This document shows positions 18,540-28,279 of a stretch of 64,000 bases of DNA, in pieces. Source of the stretch: Alkalicoccus urumqiensis (GTDB lineage Bacteria > Bacillota > Bacilli > Bacillales > Salisediminibacteriaceae). The notes under the pieces were generated by a model. It had not been told where the DNA came from. It did not search any database and saw only the letters and a program-made list of their open reading frames with translations. Made by a program: the position numbers and the translations under genes. Within the stretch, counting starts at the first letter, position 1; the number at the start of each line of letters is the position of its first letter. Location: positions 124,001-188,000 of the forward strand of contig NZ_PVNS01000006.1 in assembly GCF_002993335.1 (NCBI RefSeq), read 5' to 3'.

Positions 18540-21500
18540 ATGAGACAGGTGAAGCGGACGTTAACGGCGGCGCTTGCTGTACCGCTGCTCGTAACCGGTG
18601 CACTGCCTGGTGCGGTTTCGGCACAGCCGGATCAGGAGGCGCAGGGGCTTGCGGAAGTGGAAAAGAAAATGGAGGAGAAGGAAGCGAATTTGAACCGGGT
18701 GCTCCGGGTCATCGTTGAGCTGGAGGAACCACCCGCAATGGAGCGCGCGGCACAGCGGGGAAATGCGTTTGGCGCGATGAATAAAAACAGCCAGCGCAGC
18801 CTCAAGGAGGAAGTGTCCCGCGGCCAGCAGATCGCAAAGCAGGCGATCGCAAACCGCGGCATTGAACCGGCGTACATAAAGGAATTTACGACGGTCGCGA
18901 ACGGATTCAGTGCCGAGGTGACCGAGGCGGAAGCAGAAGCGCTGAAGCACGTAGAAGGGGTCGCGCGCGTGACAGAGGCGCAGGTATACGAGCGTCCGGA
19001 AGTGACACCGGATACGAACTTCGGCTCAGAAACGATCGAAGCGATCCAGACGCGCGAGCAGTATGAAACCGACGGCGAGGGCATGGTCATCGGCGTTATC
19101 GACTCCGGTATTTACGATGAACATCCGGACATGCAGCTCACGAATCCGGAAAACGCCGCGCTGTCCGCAGAAGATATCACCGAAGCCGGTCTTGACGGTG
19201 AGTACCGCACGGCGAAAATCCCTTACGTATACAACTATATCGATGAAGAAACGCCGTACGAGGTGTTTGATACCGGAAACGACCACGGCATGCACGTAGC
19301 CGGTACGGCTGCAGCCAACGGCGATCCGGAAGCAGGCGGCGTCCGCGGTGTCGCCCCGGAAGCACAGATTCTCGGGATGAAAGTGTTCAGTAACGATCCG
19401 GAAAACGCAACGACGACCGGAGACATCTACATCGCCGCACTCGATGATGCGATCGAACTAGGCGCCGACGTCATCAACATGAGTCTCGGTGCGCCGGCAG
19501 GAAACGTCGACGATGAAAGCCCCGAACAGCAGGCGGTCGCCCGTGCGAAGGACAACGGCGTGTTCGTCTCCATCTCTGCCGGTAACTCGAACCGCTACGG
19601 CAGCGGCTGGAACGATCCGCTGACGGACAATCCGGATATCGGTGTCGTCGGTGCGCCGTCGGTGTCAGAAGCATCTCTATCTGTCGCCTCGAGCGAAAAC
19701 ACACAGTTTGAATCTCCGGTCTTCCGCGCCGAAGCAGCTGGATCAGAAGCATTCCTCAGCTACGGCTCTTTCTCCGACGCGGATCCGGAAGACGTGATCG
19801 GTGACACGGCGCTTGAAGTCGTCGATGCCGGTCTCGGCAGCGTGGAGGAATTCGACGCGGTCGACGCCGAAGGAAAAATCGCGCTGATCGAGCGCGGCGA
19901 ATATGCCTTCGTCGACAAAACGTTGAATGCACAGCAAGCGGGTGCGGAAGCGAGCATCATCTACAACAACGAAGCAGGACTCGTGTCGATGCAGGGCGAT
20001 CCGGACATCGAGATCCCGCACCTGGCCGTCAGCCAGAGCAGCGGAGAGGAACTGCTTTCCTTGATGGAGGAAGATACGCTCACGATCGCATTCGGCGAAG
20101 AGCCGCAGATCGTCGACAACCCATTTGCCAACAACATGTCCGATTTTACGTCGTGGGGGCTCACTCCGCAGCTGGAATTCAAGCCGGAAGTGACCGCACC
20201 GGGCGGACAGATCTACTCAACGCTCGGCGACGATGACTACGGTCTCATGAGCGGCACATCGATGGCCGCACCACACGCAGCCGGCGGTGCCGCACTGCTT
20301 CTGGACCGCGTCGACAGTGAGTTTGACGTCTCCGATTTCGACCGTGTGCAGCTCGCGCAGACGCTCATGCTGAACACGGCGGAGCCGAAAATCGACTCGT
20401 CGGACACGAATCAGTGGGACGCCTACTACTCCCCGCGCCGCCAGGGTGCCGGTGAGCTGAACCTGTTCAGCGCCTACTCGACTCCGGTAACCGTCGTCGA
20501 AACGACCACCGATGAAGGGAAAGTAGAGCTCAAGGAAATGAACGGCACCGCGTCGTTTACGCTTGAACTGACGAACCATTCCGACGAGGCCCGCACATAT
20601 GACGTGAACGGAACACTCCAAGGCATGCAGGTCAACGGCCCGGTGCAGACGGACGACGCCAGTCCGTTAGAGAACGCCGTTTTGACCACCGATGAGGAAG
20701 TCACGGTCGACGCAGACGCGACAACCACGGTCGAAGTGGAAATCGACGTGTCGCAGGCGGAAGTGTTTGACCGGGCTGCGGGGGACTTCGTCCCGGCCGC
20801 AGAAGCGTTCGAGAACGGCTATTTTGTGGACGGCTTCATTGAATTTGCCGATCCGGCAGACGAAGTACCGTCTCTCTCGGTCCCGCTCTCCGGATTTGAG
20901 GGCGGCTGGGATGACGCGCCGAACGTCGATCCGGCGCCGTATGAAGCTGGAAGCTACTACGGCCAGATCGGCATGAATACGGGAATCATGACGGTTTCCG
21001 ACGGGGAACTCGGCGATTATCTCGGGTTCAACGGCCTGACCGGCCAGTATGAAGAACAGGCTGTTGCCTTCTCGCCGGAGCGTTACTCGGTCGTGCCGGA
21101 CATTGCATTTCTGCGTAATGTTTCCGATCTGGAGATCGTCGTGCAGGAAGACGGCGAGGACGTCGTGACGCTTTTTGATAACGAAGGAGAGTTTTACAAA
21201 AACTACTTCGACGGCGGACTCGGTCTGCCATCGACGCTGATCGCCGAAGCAATGTGGGATGGCACAGTGGGTGACGAAGTGCTGGAAGACGGCGACTATA
21301 CGATGGATATCCGCTCGACGCTTGCCTACGACGGCGCGGAGGAGCAGAGCTATGACATGCCGTTTACGATTGACACCGTTGCGCCGGTTGTCTCGCTCGA
21401 TGCATCGGCGGGAGATGACGTTATTTCCTGGGAAATAACCGAAGAAGGAAGCGGAGTATACTATCAGGAAGTAACGATCAATGACGAAGAACTGCTTCTG

Positions 21501-22208
21501 GCGCCGGGTGTAACGGAGCTCGAGCTGGATCAGGCACTGCAGGAAGGCGATGACGTGCAGGTGAGCGCAGTTGATTTTGCGGAAAATACCGGTTCGCAGC
21601 AGGCGGTTATCGCCGTGCCGACGATCACGATCGATTCACCGGAAGCCATGCAGGTGTTCAATGAATCCGATGTGGCACTGAGCGGTTCCGTGACGGAAGT
21701 GACGCAGGAAGCCGTTGTAACCGCGGACGAGCAGCGGCTGCAGCTGGACGCATCGCTCCGCTTTGACACCGTGCTGGAAGACGTCAACGATGGGTTCCAT
21801 GAAACGGTTGTTCAGGTGGAAAAGAACGGCTTATCTGCTGAAGAGCGCGTCGTGTACGCTGTGGATACACAGGCACCGGAGCTCGCTGTTTCCGGCGCGC
21901 CGGAGCGGGTAATGCCGGGTGTCGAGGACGTGACGCTTGAAATAGGCCTCGAAGATAACCTGAACGGCGGCACGCTTTCGATTAACGGCGACGTCGTATT
22001 CAGTCAGGAGCTGGATTTTGCGGCGGAGGAAACGTCGCTGAGCACGCGGCTCGTCGAAGAAGTCGAGCTGAACCGCGGGCGTACAGATCTTCTGCTGGAA
22101 TTCACTGATGCAGCGGGCAACACGGTCAGTGAAGAAATCACCATCCGCCGCGGCAATTCGAATCCGGGCGGCGGCCGCCCGATCGATCCACCGGGACGAG
22201 GCCGGTAA
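18540..22208 (+). CDS. Large secreted subtilisin-family (S8) serine protease, Vpr-like
   Basis: ATG at 18540 follows AAGGGGTGAGAGG; 1222 residues. A signal peptide (to about residue 28, VSA) is followed by an I9-type propeptide (RVIVELEEPP ... FSAEVTEAEAEALKHVEGV). The S8 catalytic triad is D188 (VIDSGIYDEHP), H249 (DHGMHVAGT) and S574 (SGTSMAAPHAAGG). A protease-associated domain is inserted at about 400-510 (GKIALIERGEYAFVDK...AGAEASIIYNNE). Several beta-sandwich domains follow the catalytic core, including Ig-like repeats (VDTVAPVVSLDAS, VDTQAPELAVSGA). It ends in a Gly/Pro/Arg-rich tail and lacks SLH repeats, so it is probably released or loosely wall-bound. It likely degrades extracellular protein for nutrition. 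Confidence 0.93.
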   Translation: MRQVKRTLTAALAVPLLVTGALPGAVSAQPDQEAQGLAEVEKKMEEKEANLNRVLRVIVELEEPPAMERAAQRGNAFGAMNKNSQRSLKEEVSRGQQIAKQAIANRGIEPAYIKEFTTVANGFSAEVTEAEAEALKHVEGVARVTEAQVYERPEVTPDTNFGSETIEAIQTREQYETDGEGMVIGVIDSGIYDEHPDMQLTNPENAALSAEDITEAGLDGEYRTAKIPYVYNYIDEETPYEVFDTGNDHGMHVAGTAAANGDPEAGGVRGVAPEAQILGMKVFSNDPENATTTGDIYIAALDDAIELGADVINMSLGAPAGNVDDESPEQQAVARAKDNGVFVSISAGNSNRYGSGWNDPLTDNPDIGVVGAPSVSEASLSVASSENTQFESPVFRAEAAGSEAFLSYGSFSDADPEDVIGDTALEVVDAGLGSVEEFDAVDAEGKIALIERGEYAFVDKTLNAQQAGAEASIIYNNEAGLVSMQGDPDIEIPHLAVSQSSGEELLSLMEEDTLTIAFGEEPQIVDNPFANNMSDFTSWGLTPQLEFKPEVTAPGGQIYSTLGDDDYGLMSGTSMAAPHAAGGAALLLDRVDSEFDVSDFDRVQLAQTLMLNTAEPKIDSSDTNQWDAYYSPRRQGAGELNLFSAYSTPVTVVETTTDEGKVELKEMNGTASFTLELTNHSDEARTYDVNGTLQGMQVNGPVQTDDASPLENAVLTTDEEVTVDADATTTVEVEIDVSQAEVFDRAAGDFVPAAEAFENGYFVDGFIEFADPADEVPSLSVPLSGFEGGWDDAPNVDPAPYEAGSYYGQIGMNTGIMTVSDGELGDYLGFNGLTGQYEEQAVAFSPERYSVVPDIAFLRNVSDLEIVVQEDGEDVVTLFDNEGEFYKNYFDGGLGLPSTLIAEAMWDGTVGDEVLEDGDYTMDIRSTLAYDGAEEQSYDMPFTIDTVAPVVSLDASAGDDVISWEITEEGSGVYYQEVTINDEELLLAPGVTELELDQALQEGDDVQVSAVDFAENTGSQQAVIAVPTITIDSPEAMQVFNESDVALSGSVTEVTQEAVVTADEQRLQLDASLRFDTVLEDVNDGFHETVVQVEKNGLSAEERVVYAVDTQAPELAVSGAPERVMPGVEDVTLEIGLEDNLNGGTLSINGDVVFSQELDFAAEETSLSTRLVEEVELNRGRTDLLLEFTDAAGNTVSEEITIRRGNSNPGGGRPIDPPGRGR

Positions 22209-22225
22209 CTTCATGAAGGAACAGA

Positions 22226-22255
22226 GCCACTCTCCATCGCGGGGGGTGGCTTTTT
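22226..22255 (+). terminator. Rho-independent terminator of the subtilase gene
   Basis: GCCAC...GTGGC stem with a 15-nt loop region and five T residues, 18 nt after the stop codon. Confidence 0.7.
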
Positions 22256-22263
22256 AGTGCAGA

Positions 22264-22450
22264 TGGCCGGCCGAGGTTTTCGGCCGGCGGTGGATGGAGT
22301 GGCTTTCGGTTCGTGGCACGAACCGCTTCTGTTTTGGCACGCGGCGTGCCGTATTTGGCACGAAATTTCAGTACTGGCACGAACGGCTCCGATATTGGCG
22401 CAAAACACCAGCTCCGTCGCACGAAATCCGTCGTTCGTGGCACGAACCAA
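22264..22450 (-). repeat. Phased GTGCCA array, one degenerate unit on the minus strand
   Basis: TGGCAC at 22314, 22335, 22356, 22375 and 22438, with decayed sites TGGCGC at 22396 and TCGCAC at 22417. The spacings 21,21,19,21,21,21 keep the register of the other arrays although two sites have mutated. The GCCGGCC...GGCCGGC hairpin at 22265-22289 again lies between the gene's terminator and the array. Confidence 0.88.
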
Positions 22451-22859
22451 CCCCAAATAACCGCTTCATAGAAGATAGGCCCACGAAATAGAAGATAGTC
22501 GCAGTTTAACGGACAGTCGAATTTCGTCGAATAGGATTTATTTCTTATAAAACTTGAAAAAATGTCGGTTTATTTCAAAAGCTGTGATATAATGCACCTA
22601 ACCGTTAGGTGGATGTATGGGAAATACGCAGAGGATAGATTCATATGCACATTGCTTAAGAAATACATAATGAACGTGGAAACATTCTTCTCAGCTCCAT
22701 TCATACAGGTAAATGGGATGCATATTTTTATGCACTTAACGTAGTTCTTAAAACCTGCGTATAGAAACTATTTTAAATTTAAATAATGGTAATAATGGTA
22801 ACAATTAAATACTTATACAGCATCATGTGTTCATATCAATTAGAAGAGGTGACGTATCC
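22451..22859 (+). promoter_or_regulatory. AT-rich leader/promoter region of the SLH protein gene
   Basis: No gene is supported in about 400 bp. A perfect -10 TATAAT lies at 22588-22593 without a convincing -35. If it is used, the mRNA would have a leader of about 260 nt, which is common for highly expressed surface-layer genes. The next start codon at 22860 is preceded by GAGGTGA. Confidence 0.4.
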
Positions 22860-25127
22860 ATGAGAAAGTATCCACTCAGTAAAAAAGCAACCGCAACAGC
22901 ACTTGCCGTTACGATGGCACTCACTCCATTTACTGCTTTCAATCCGGCAGCGGACGGCGAAGCAGCAACTGTACACGCCGCCGAGTATGAAGAAGTAGAC
23001 TATGACACGATTGAAGATGTCATCGATGCAGCGATGGAGGTGTATGAAGAGTTTCTTCAGAATCTCGATACAGATGCAGAAGCTGAATTAGCACAGATCG
23101 GAACGAATATTGTTAATTATCAAACAGATAATGATTGGTCAAATCTGCTCGATGAGACTCTCGTTGCTGAACTCAATGAAGAATCCGGTCAGAGCGGCGA
23201 TTTCGTCGAGGACGTACTACAGGATCTTATCATTATTATTCACGAAGCTTCCAACCAAAACTCCGAGCAGGTAGAAGCTCAAATGGAAAATTTCGCTAAC
23301 AATGATCGATATCAGGAAGGTATCGCCAATATTATTAACAGCCGGACCGACAGCACGGTTACGATCAGTGACATTGCTTCCATGATTTCCTACCTGCAGA
23401 ATGAGCTTGCAGAGAATCCGCCGACTGCAAATGACAATCCAAAGGAATACATTCAAAACCTTTTGGAAGGAAACGAAACCTACGCAGCAATGAAAGAAGC
23501 GTGGAACTCTTATGAAAACGCTGATTTCGATGAAGCTGTCTCATCGTTCAGCAACGTACTGTTTGCCGATGTGGATCAAAACGAACTTTTCCTTCTTTTC
23601 GCTGATGCAGCCCGCTACGTACTGGAAACACCTGAGGAAGAGAAAGACGATCAGGATTCTGGTGATGATTCCGGCAGCGACGATGGATCGGACGACAGCG
23701 ATCAGGAAAGCGATGATGAAGAAGAGGATGACAGCGATGATGGAGACAGCGGTGTCGTAACACCTCCACCTTCTTCCGGAGACGACGATGATGAAGACGA
23801 AGATGTGGAAGAGGAAGATCCATCTGACGAAGACGACGATACTGATTCCGACGATGAGGATGACGTTCTGGACGAAGATGAATCCGAAGTCGATGAAACC
23901 GAAGATGAAGTAACAGTCGGCTCCGAAGACGTTGAAGTAGAGCGAGTAGCAAATGAAGAAACAGGAGAAGTGACAAACCGTGTACGGGTAAATGAGGAGC
24001 GTCTGGAAGAAACATTGAACCGTGCCACTGCTGTAGAGAGCGTCGTTTTCAACGTGGACACCGAAGAGGGCGTGCAGTCGGAAGTAACGATCCCTACCCG
24101 CGCAGTGGACTCCATCGCACGTAGAAATCCAGACGCAAAAATTGTTGTAAACACGCAGGCAGGCTCGTACAATGTACCGGTCTCACAGATTAATGACGGC
24201 GCGGTACGCCGGGCACTTGGGTTCAATGAAGACGATGAGATTGAAGTTGACCTCCGCATCAACCGTTCGGAAGATACTGGTGGTGTAACGGAAAGAAACA
24301 ACCTGAACCGTCGCTCGGATGTTGTAGAATTCAAAGTCCGTGTTCGTTCCGGGGAGAGCACGACGGAACTGAACAATTTCTCCAGCTGGATTGAACGGGG
24401 TATCAACCTTCAGACAGAAGAAGACGAAACGCTGGAAAACCTCGTTGCTGTGCGCTTGAACGATGATGGAACGTTCACACCGGTTTCTACAAAAACAGAT
24501 GGAAACAGAGTAACATTCCGCAGCTACAACAACAGTAAATATACGGTCGTGGAAAATGCAGTTTCATTCTCCGATGTGCCTGCCGCAATCTGGTATGAAG
24601 GGCCTGTCACAAAGCTTGCATCCCAGTACATTTTCGAAGGGTTCCCGAACGGTGAATTCCGTCCGGGAGAGCATACAACCCGTGCTGAATTTGCTGCTGT
24701 GCTGACCCGCGGACTCGGACTGAACTCCGGGGAATCCTACAGCAATGAGTTCACGGACGTAACCGGAAGCGAATGGTTCTCCGATGAACTAATGGCTGTA
24801 CTTAACTACCGTCTCGTCGGGGGATACCCGAACAACGAGTTCCGTCCGAATGAAACGATTACCCGTCAGGAAGCATCGGTGATGATTCAGCGTGCGATGG
24901 ACCTCGTCGGTGTTGAATTTGAATCTGACGCGGACCGTTCCTACCTGGATTACGCAGACAGCGATGACGTTGCCCCGTATGCACGCGGCTCTGTTAATAT
25001 CGCGACACGATCCGGACTCATGGAAGGGCGTCCAAACAACCAGTTTGCACCACGTGACAACATCACCCGTGCCGAAATTACCGCCCTGCTGGACCGTTTC
25101 CTGCAGAAGTCCGATTTTATTAACTAA
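22860..25127 (+). CDS. SLH-domain surface protein with acidic linker
   Basis: ATG at 22860 is chosen because GAGGTGA lies 8 nt upstream and a signal peptide (MRKYPLSKKATATALAVTMA...) begins there; 755 residues. An N-terminal helical domain of unknown type (about 40-255) is followed by a Ser/Asp/Glu-only linker (about 262-350), then a mixed domain with VFNVDTEEGVQSEVTIPTRA (about 355-560). Three SLH repeats end the protein from about residue 570: SFSDVPAAIWYEGPVTKLAS, FTDVTGSEWFSDELMAVLNY and YADSDDVAPYARGSVNIA, each with a TRAE/TRQE-type motif. SLH repeats bind pyruvylated secondary cell-wall polysaccharide. It may be an S-layer or S-layer-associated protein. Codon use and acidity match its neighbours. 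Confidence 0.9.
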   Translation: MRKYPLSKKATATALAVTMALTPFTAFNPAADGEAATVHAAEYEEVDYDTIEDVIDAAMEVYEEFLQNLDTDAEAELAQIGTNIVNYQTDNDWSNLLDETLVAELNEESGQSGDFVEDVLQDLIIIIHEASNQNSEQVEAQMENFANNDRYQEGIANIINSRTDSTVTISDIASMISYLQNELAENPPTANDNPKEYIQNLLEGNETYAAMKEAWNSYENADFDEAVSSFSNVLFADVDQNELFLLFADAARYVLETPEEEKDDQDSGDDSGSDDGSDDSDQESDDEEEDDSDDGDSGVVTPPPSSGDDDDEDEDVEEEDPSDEDDDTDSDDEDDVLDEDESEVDETEDEVTVGSEDVEVERVANEETGEVTNRVRVNEERLEETLNRATAVESVVFNVDTEEGVQSEVTIPTRAVDSIARRNPDAKIVVNTQAGSYNVPVSQINDGAVRRALGFNEDDEIEVDLRINRSEDTGGVTERNNLNRRSDVVEFKVRVRSGESTTELNNFSSWIERGINLQTEEDETLENLVAVRLNDDGTFTPVSTKTDGNRVTFRSYNNSKYTVVENAVSFSDVPAAIWYEGPVTKLASQYIFEGFPNGEFRPGEHTTRAEFAAVLTRGLGLNSGESYSNEFTDVTGSEWFSDELMAVLNYRLVGGYPNNEFRPNETITRQEASVMIQRAMDLVGVEFESDADRSYLDYADSDDVAPYARGSVNIATRSGLMEGRPNNQFAPRDNITRAEITALLDRFLQKSDFIN

Positions 25128-25142
25128 GGCGTGAGCCGGAAG

Positions 25143-25168
25143 GGCCCGACTTCGGTTGGGCTCTTTTG
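25143..25168 (+). terminator. Rho-independent terminator of the SLH protein gene
   Basis: GGCCCGAC, tetraloop TTCG, GTTGGGCT, then CTTTT; a short hairpin just after the stop codon. Confidence 0.65.
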
Positions 25169-25198
25169 GCATGCTATAAAGAAAGAGGGACCAAAGAC

Positions 25199-26302
25199 AT
25201 GCAAATCTGGAAACGAACCAAATACATAGCAGCCACCCTCCTCACCGCCGCACTCATCCTGCCAACAGGAGCCGCCGCAGACGACCATACCTTCACCGAC
25301 CTCGAACCAGGCGACATGGGCTACGAGCAGATCCTCGACCTCGCCGAACGCGGCATCCTTCAGGGACTGCCCGACGGAAGCTTCGGGAAAACGACACCCG
25401 TCAACCGCGCAGATACCGCCGTCATCTTTACACGTGCGCTCGATCTGCCGCCTCGCCAGGGGACGAACCCATTCCCCGATGTCGAAGAAGGGAAGTACTA
25501 CACCGAAAGCATCGTCCGTTCGTATGAAGCCGGCATTTTCACCGGCAGCGGCACAGGTAATTATGAGCCGCAGGCAACGCTCACAAGAGAACAGATGGCA
25601 AGCGTTCTCGTCCGCGCGTTCAACCTGGAAGCAGCCGAAGGCGGTGTGACGCTGACAGACGTCAGAGAAGCGCATCCTGTGCACCAGGAAGATATTGAAA
25701 TTCTCGCACAGAACGGATTGACGCAGGGCCGCACAGACGGCACGTACGATCCGAAAGCAGCGGTCACACGCAGCGAATTTGCGGTCTTCTCCTTCCGCGG
25801 CATCGAATACGTGGCCGAGGAAGAAGATACCGAGCCGCCGGAGGAAGAAGAGCCGGCGCCGGAGCCAGCTCCGGAACCAGAACCGGAACCAGAACCGACG
25901 CCGGATCCGGCTCCGCTTGAAGCACCAGACGTTACGGCAGCAACAGTCACTACGGCTTCCGGAGACACCGTGAACGCCTCGATTACAACGGACGGAGACA
26001 CGGTCCGCGCAACCTTTGATCTGACAGGGTACAGCGACGACACCGTGCTCACAGCAGGCACGATTACCGTAACCCAGGACAGCGTGCTCCGCCTCCGCGG
26101 CCTGCCGATTGCGGAAATGCCCGACCGGGAGGAACTGTCCGAAGGCGTGAATGACCTCGCCGTCGCCGACATTCTTTCCGAAAACAACATCCAGCTCGGC
26201 ACCGTCCGGGCAGCACTAGGAAACCGCCTGCGTCTGTTTGGACCGCTGACGAATGAAGAAGGCACAGAAACCGACACCGAAGTCATTTTTCAGCTGCAGT
26301 AA
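25199..26302 (+). CDS. Cell-wall protein with N-terminal SLH repeats
   Basis: ATG at 25199 lies 8 nt after GAGGG and starts a signal peptide (MQIWKRTKYIAATLLTAALI...AAA); 367 residues. Three SLH repeats occupy about residues 24-205 (TFTDLEPGDMGYEQILDLAE, PFPDVEEGKYYTESIVRSYE, LTDVREAHPVHQEDIEILAQ). A Glu/Pro linker of alternating PEPEPEP (about 215-245) leads to a C-terminal beta-rich domain with Thr-rich strands (VTAATVTTASGDTVNASITT) that I do not recognise. It lies between another SLH gene and a membrane-anchored gene, forming a surface-protein cluster upstream of the capsule operon. Function unknown; wall anchoring by SLH is well supported. Confidence 0.87.
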   Translation: MQIWKRTKYIAATLLTAALILPTGAAADDHTFTDLEPGDMGYEQILDLAERGILQGLPDGSFGKTTPVNRADTAVIFTRALDLPPRQGTNPFPDVEEGKYYTESIVRSYEAGIFTGSGTGNYEPQATLTREQMASVLVRAFNLEAAEGGVTLTDVREAHPVHQEDIEILAQNGLTQGRTDGTYDPKAAVTRSEFAVFSFRGIEYVAEEEDTEPPEEEEPAPEPAPEPEPEPEPTPDPAPLEAPDVTAATVTTASGDTVNASITTDGDTVRATFDLTGYSDDTVLTAGTITVTQDSVLRLRGLPIAEMPDREELSEGVNDLAVADILSENNIQLGTVRAALGNRLRLFGPLTNEEGTETDTEVIFQLQ

Positions 26303-26332
26303 ACCGAGAACGATGAGAAAGGCGTGAGCAGT

Positions 26333-27391
26333 ATGGGACGAAAGCGTAAAAAGAGCCGTTTCCGCAGAAGAAGACAGACGATCCTCGTCAGTGCAGCAGT
26401 TGTAGCTGCAGTGGGCGGCGTCATCTACAGCCAGACGATGTATTCCGAGCAGGTGGAGGAGACGACAAACGCTGCCAGTGAACTCGTCGAGCGCGAGTAC
26501 AACGGCGACCTGGCCATCGGATCCAGCATCGAACGCTTCGCGAAAGAAGCAGCGGAAGCGGGCGAATCACAGAAGCATGAATACACGTACGGCGAAGACG
26601 GCACGCTCACCGAAGTCGACGGCGAGCCGGTCACGTACGAAGAGGACGGCACGATCCGCACGGCTTCCGGAGAAGAAGTCTACAAAAACGAAGCCGGCAT
26701 TGCCTACCTTGAAGGCGACGAGCCGGCATCCAACCTGACCGCATCGACCGAAGGGAGCGCACAGGCAGCATCCGGCAGTGACTCCTCCGGGGAAGGAAGC
26801 AGCTCCAATGCCGGCGGCAGTTCCTCCGACACAGGCGGCTCCTCGTCCGCAAACAGCAGCTCCGGCAGCGCCACCTCTTCCTCCAATGACGGTTCTTCAG
26901 CTGGCGGCGCAAGCGGCGGAAGCACGTCGAATGGAGGGTCGGGCAGCGGCGGCGCCTCCGACAGCGGATCGTCCAACGGAGGAGGAAGCTCTTCCAACAG
27001 CGGCAGCTCGTCGTCCGGAAGCGGATCAGGCGGCTCCGGGACAGCGGTAAGTACTATCAACAGCACGTACACCGGCCAGATGCAGTCGCTCCGCTCGCAG
27101 GAATCCGGGCGCGTCTCGTCTCTCGTCTCCGAAGCGAAGTCCGATCTGCAGGCCGTTCGGAACGGCAATTCCAGCCAGTCAATGAGCGACCTGCAGGCGG
27201 AGTACATCAGCCGCGTGCAGCGGCTTGAGTCCCAGGCAGATGCACGCTTTAACGACATCTACTCGGAATACAAAACAGCGCTTCAGGAAAACGGCCACGG
27301 CACCGGACCGGCCGAGGAAGCAAAAGCTGTCTACGAAGCCGAAAAACAGTCGAGGCGAAACGACGCAGTAAACGAAATCTTCAGCCAGTAA
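26333..27391 (+). CDS. Membrane-anchored protein with Ser/Gly-rich linker
   Basis: ATG at 26333 is preferred over GTG 26324 because AAAGG then lies 10 nt upstream. A very basic start (MGRKRKKSRFRRRRQ) precedes one transmembrane span (TILVSAAVVAAVGGVIY), so the rest is probably outside the cell. Residues about 50-135 are acidic, with repeated Tyr/Glu/Asp-Gly turns (YTYGEDGTLTEVDGEPVTYE). Residues about 143-236 are almost only Ser, Gly and Ala with some Asn. The last ~115 residues are helical and probably coiled-coil (SLRSQESGRVSSLVSEAKSD...). I recognise no family. It lies 145 nt upstream of the Wzz-like gene and could be linked to envelope assembly. Confidence 0.75.
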   Translation: MGRKRKKSRFRRRRQTILVSAAVVAAVGGVIYSQTMYSEQVEETTNAASELVEREYNGDLAIGSSIERFAKEAAEAGESQKHEYTYGEDGTLTEVDGEPVTYEEDGTIRTASGEEVYKNEAGIAYLEGDEPASNLTASTEGSAQAASGSDSSGEGSSSNAGGSSSDTGGSSSANSSSGSATSSSNDGSSAGGASGGSTSNGGSGSGGASDSGSSNGGGSSSNSGSSSSGSGSGGSGTAVSTINSTYTGQMQSLRSQESGRVSSLVSEAKSDLQAVRNGNSSQSMSDLQAEYISRVQRLESQADARFNDIYSEYKTALQENGHGTGPAEEAKAVYEAEKQSRRNDAVNEIFSQ

Positions 27392-27535
27392 CAGGAAAAG
27401 GGCTGTCGCTTTCAGGCAGCCCCTGTTACATCCGGATCAGTTATTTATCAAGAAACGGTCTACATATATAGGAATAAATTTGGTATACTTCGAAAGGCAA
27501 ACCGATAGGTGGGATTAAAGAACGTGGAGGGACAT

Positions 27536-28279
27536 ATGGAAGAAACAATCAGTCTTCAAGAGATCTTCAGCACGATTAAAAAGCGGCTCGGCCTCATCAT
27601 CCTCATGATCGCAGGCGCCATCGCAGCTGCAGGCATCATCAGTTACTTAGTACTCACACCCCGCTATGAAGCATCGTCACAGGTACTCGTCAGTCAGGCC
27701 GCCACCGGCGCGTCCATCTTATCATCCGCCAACCCATTCGAATCCGACTCCAGCTACATCGATACGTACAACGTCATTCTGCAGAGTCCATATATTCTCG
27801 ACCAGGTCGAAGAAGCTGTCGGACTGGAGGACACGCCGTCTCTTACCGTCAGCCAGGAAGGCGAATCACAGGTCATTACGATCCGCCTGGAAGGAACGAA
27901 CCCGGCAGAAGTCGTCGAGACGACAAACGTCACCGCAGAAATCTTCCAGGAGGAAATCCAGACACTGTTAAACATCGACAACATTCATATTCTGACCCCG
28001 GCATCCGTGGATAATTCCATCGAGCCGATCAGCCCGAACCCCGAGCTGAATATGGCGATCGGCGCTGTCGTTGGTGCCATGGCCGGCGTCGGACTCGCGT
28101 TTTTACTGGAGTTTTTAAACAACACGATCCGCACGGAAGAAGACGTGGACCGCACACTCGGCCTTCCGGTACTCGGTGCCATCACCGTCATGGACGAAGA
28201 AGAAGACCGCGTCGACGATACCCCGGACAATACAGCACCACCAACACAAGCGAGGGAGCGTGAATCCGTTGGCTCTTAA
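27536..28279 (+). CDS. Wzz/YveK-type polysaccharide chain-length regulator and kinase activator
   Basis: ATG at 27536 follows GTGGAGGG. The product (247 aa) has two membrane spans (about 21-43, LGLIILMIAGAIAAAGIISY; about 180-200, IGAVVGAMAGVGLAFLLEFL) around an extracytoplasmic Wzz domain, with a proline before the second span (PISPNPELN). In Firmicutes such proteins (CapA/YveK/CpsC) control chain length and activate the partner tyrosine kinase through the C-terminal cytoplasmic tail. The kinase gene overlaps its 3' end, which supports that pairing. It opens the capsule operon. A possible promoter with TATACT at 27484-27489 lies just upstream. Confidence 0.9.
   Translation: MEETISLQEIFSTIKKRLGLIILMIAGAIAAAGIISYLVLTPRYEASSQVLVSQAATGASILSSANPFESDSSYIDTYNVILQSPYILDQVEEAVGLEDTPSLTVSQEGESQVITIRLEGTNPAEVVETTNVTAEIFQEEIQTLLNIDNIHILTPASVDNSIEPISPNPELNMAIGAVVGAMAGVGLAFLLEFLNNTIRTEEDVDRTLGLPVLGAITVMDEEEDRVDDTPDNTAPPTQARERESVGS

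Noticed and set aside
23702-24406. Ser-rich minus-strand open frame opposite the SLH gene
   Set aside because: Complement of Asp/Glu codons in the acidic linker reads as Ser codons; it is a composition artefact.
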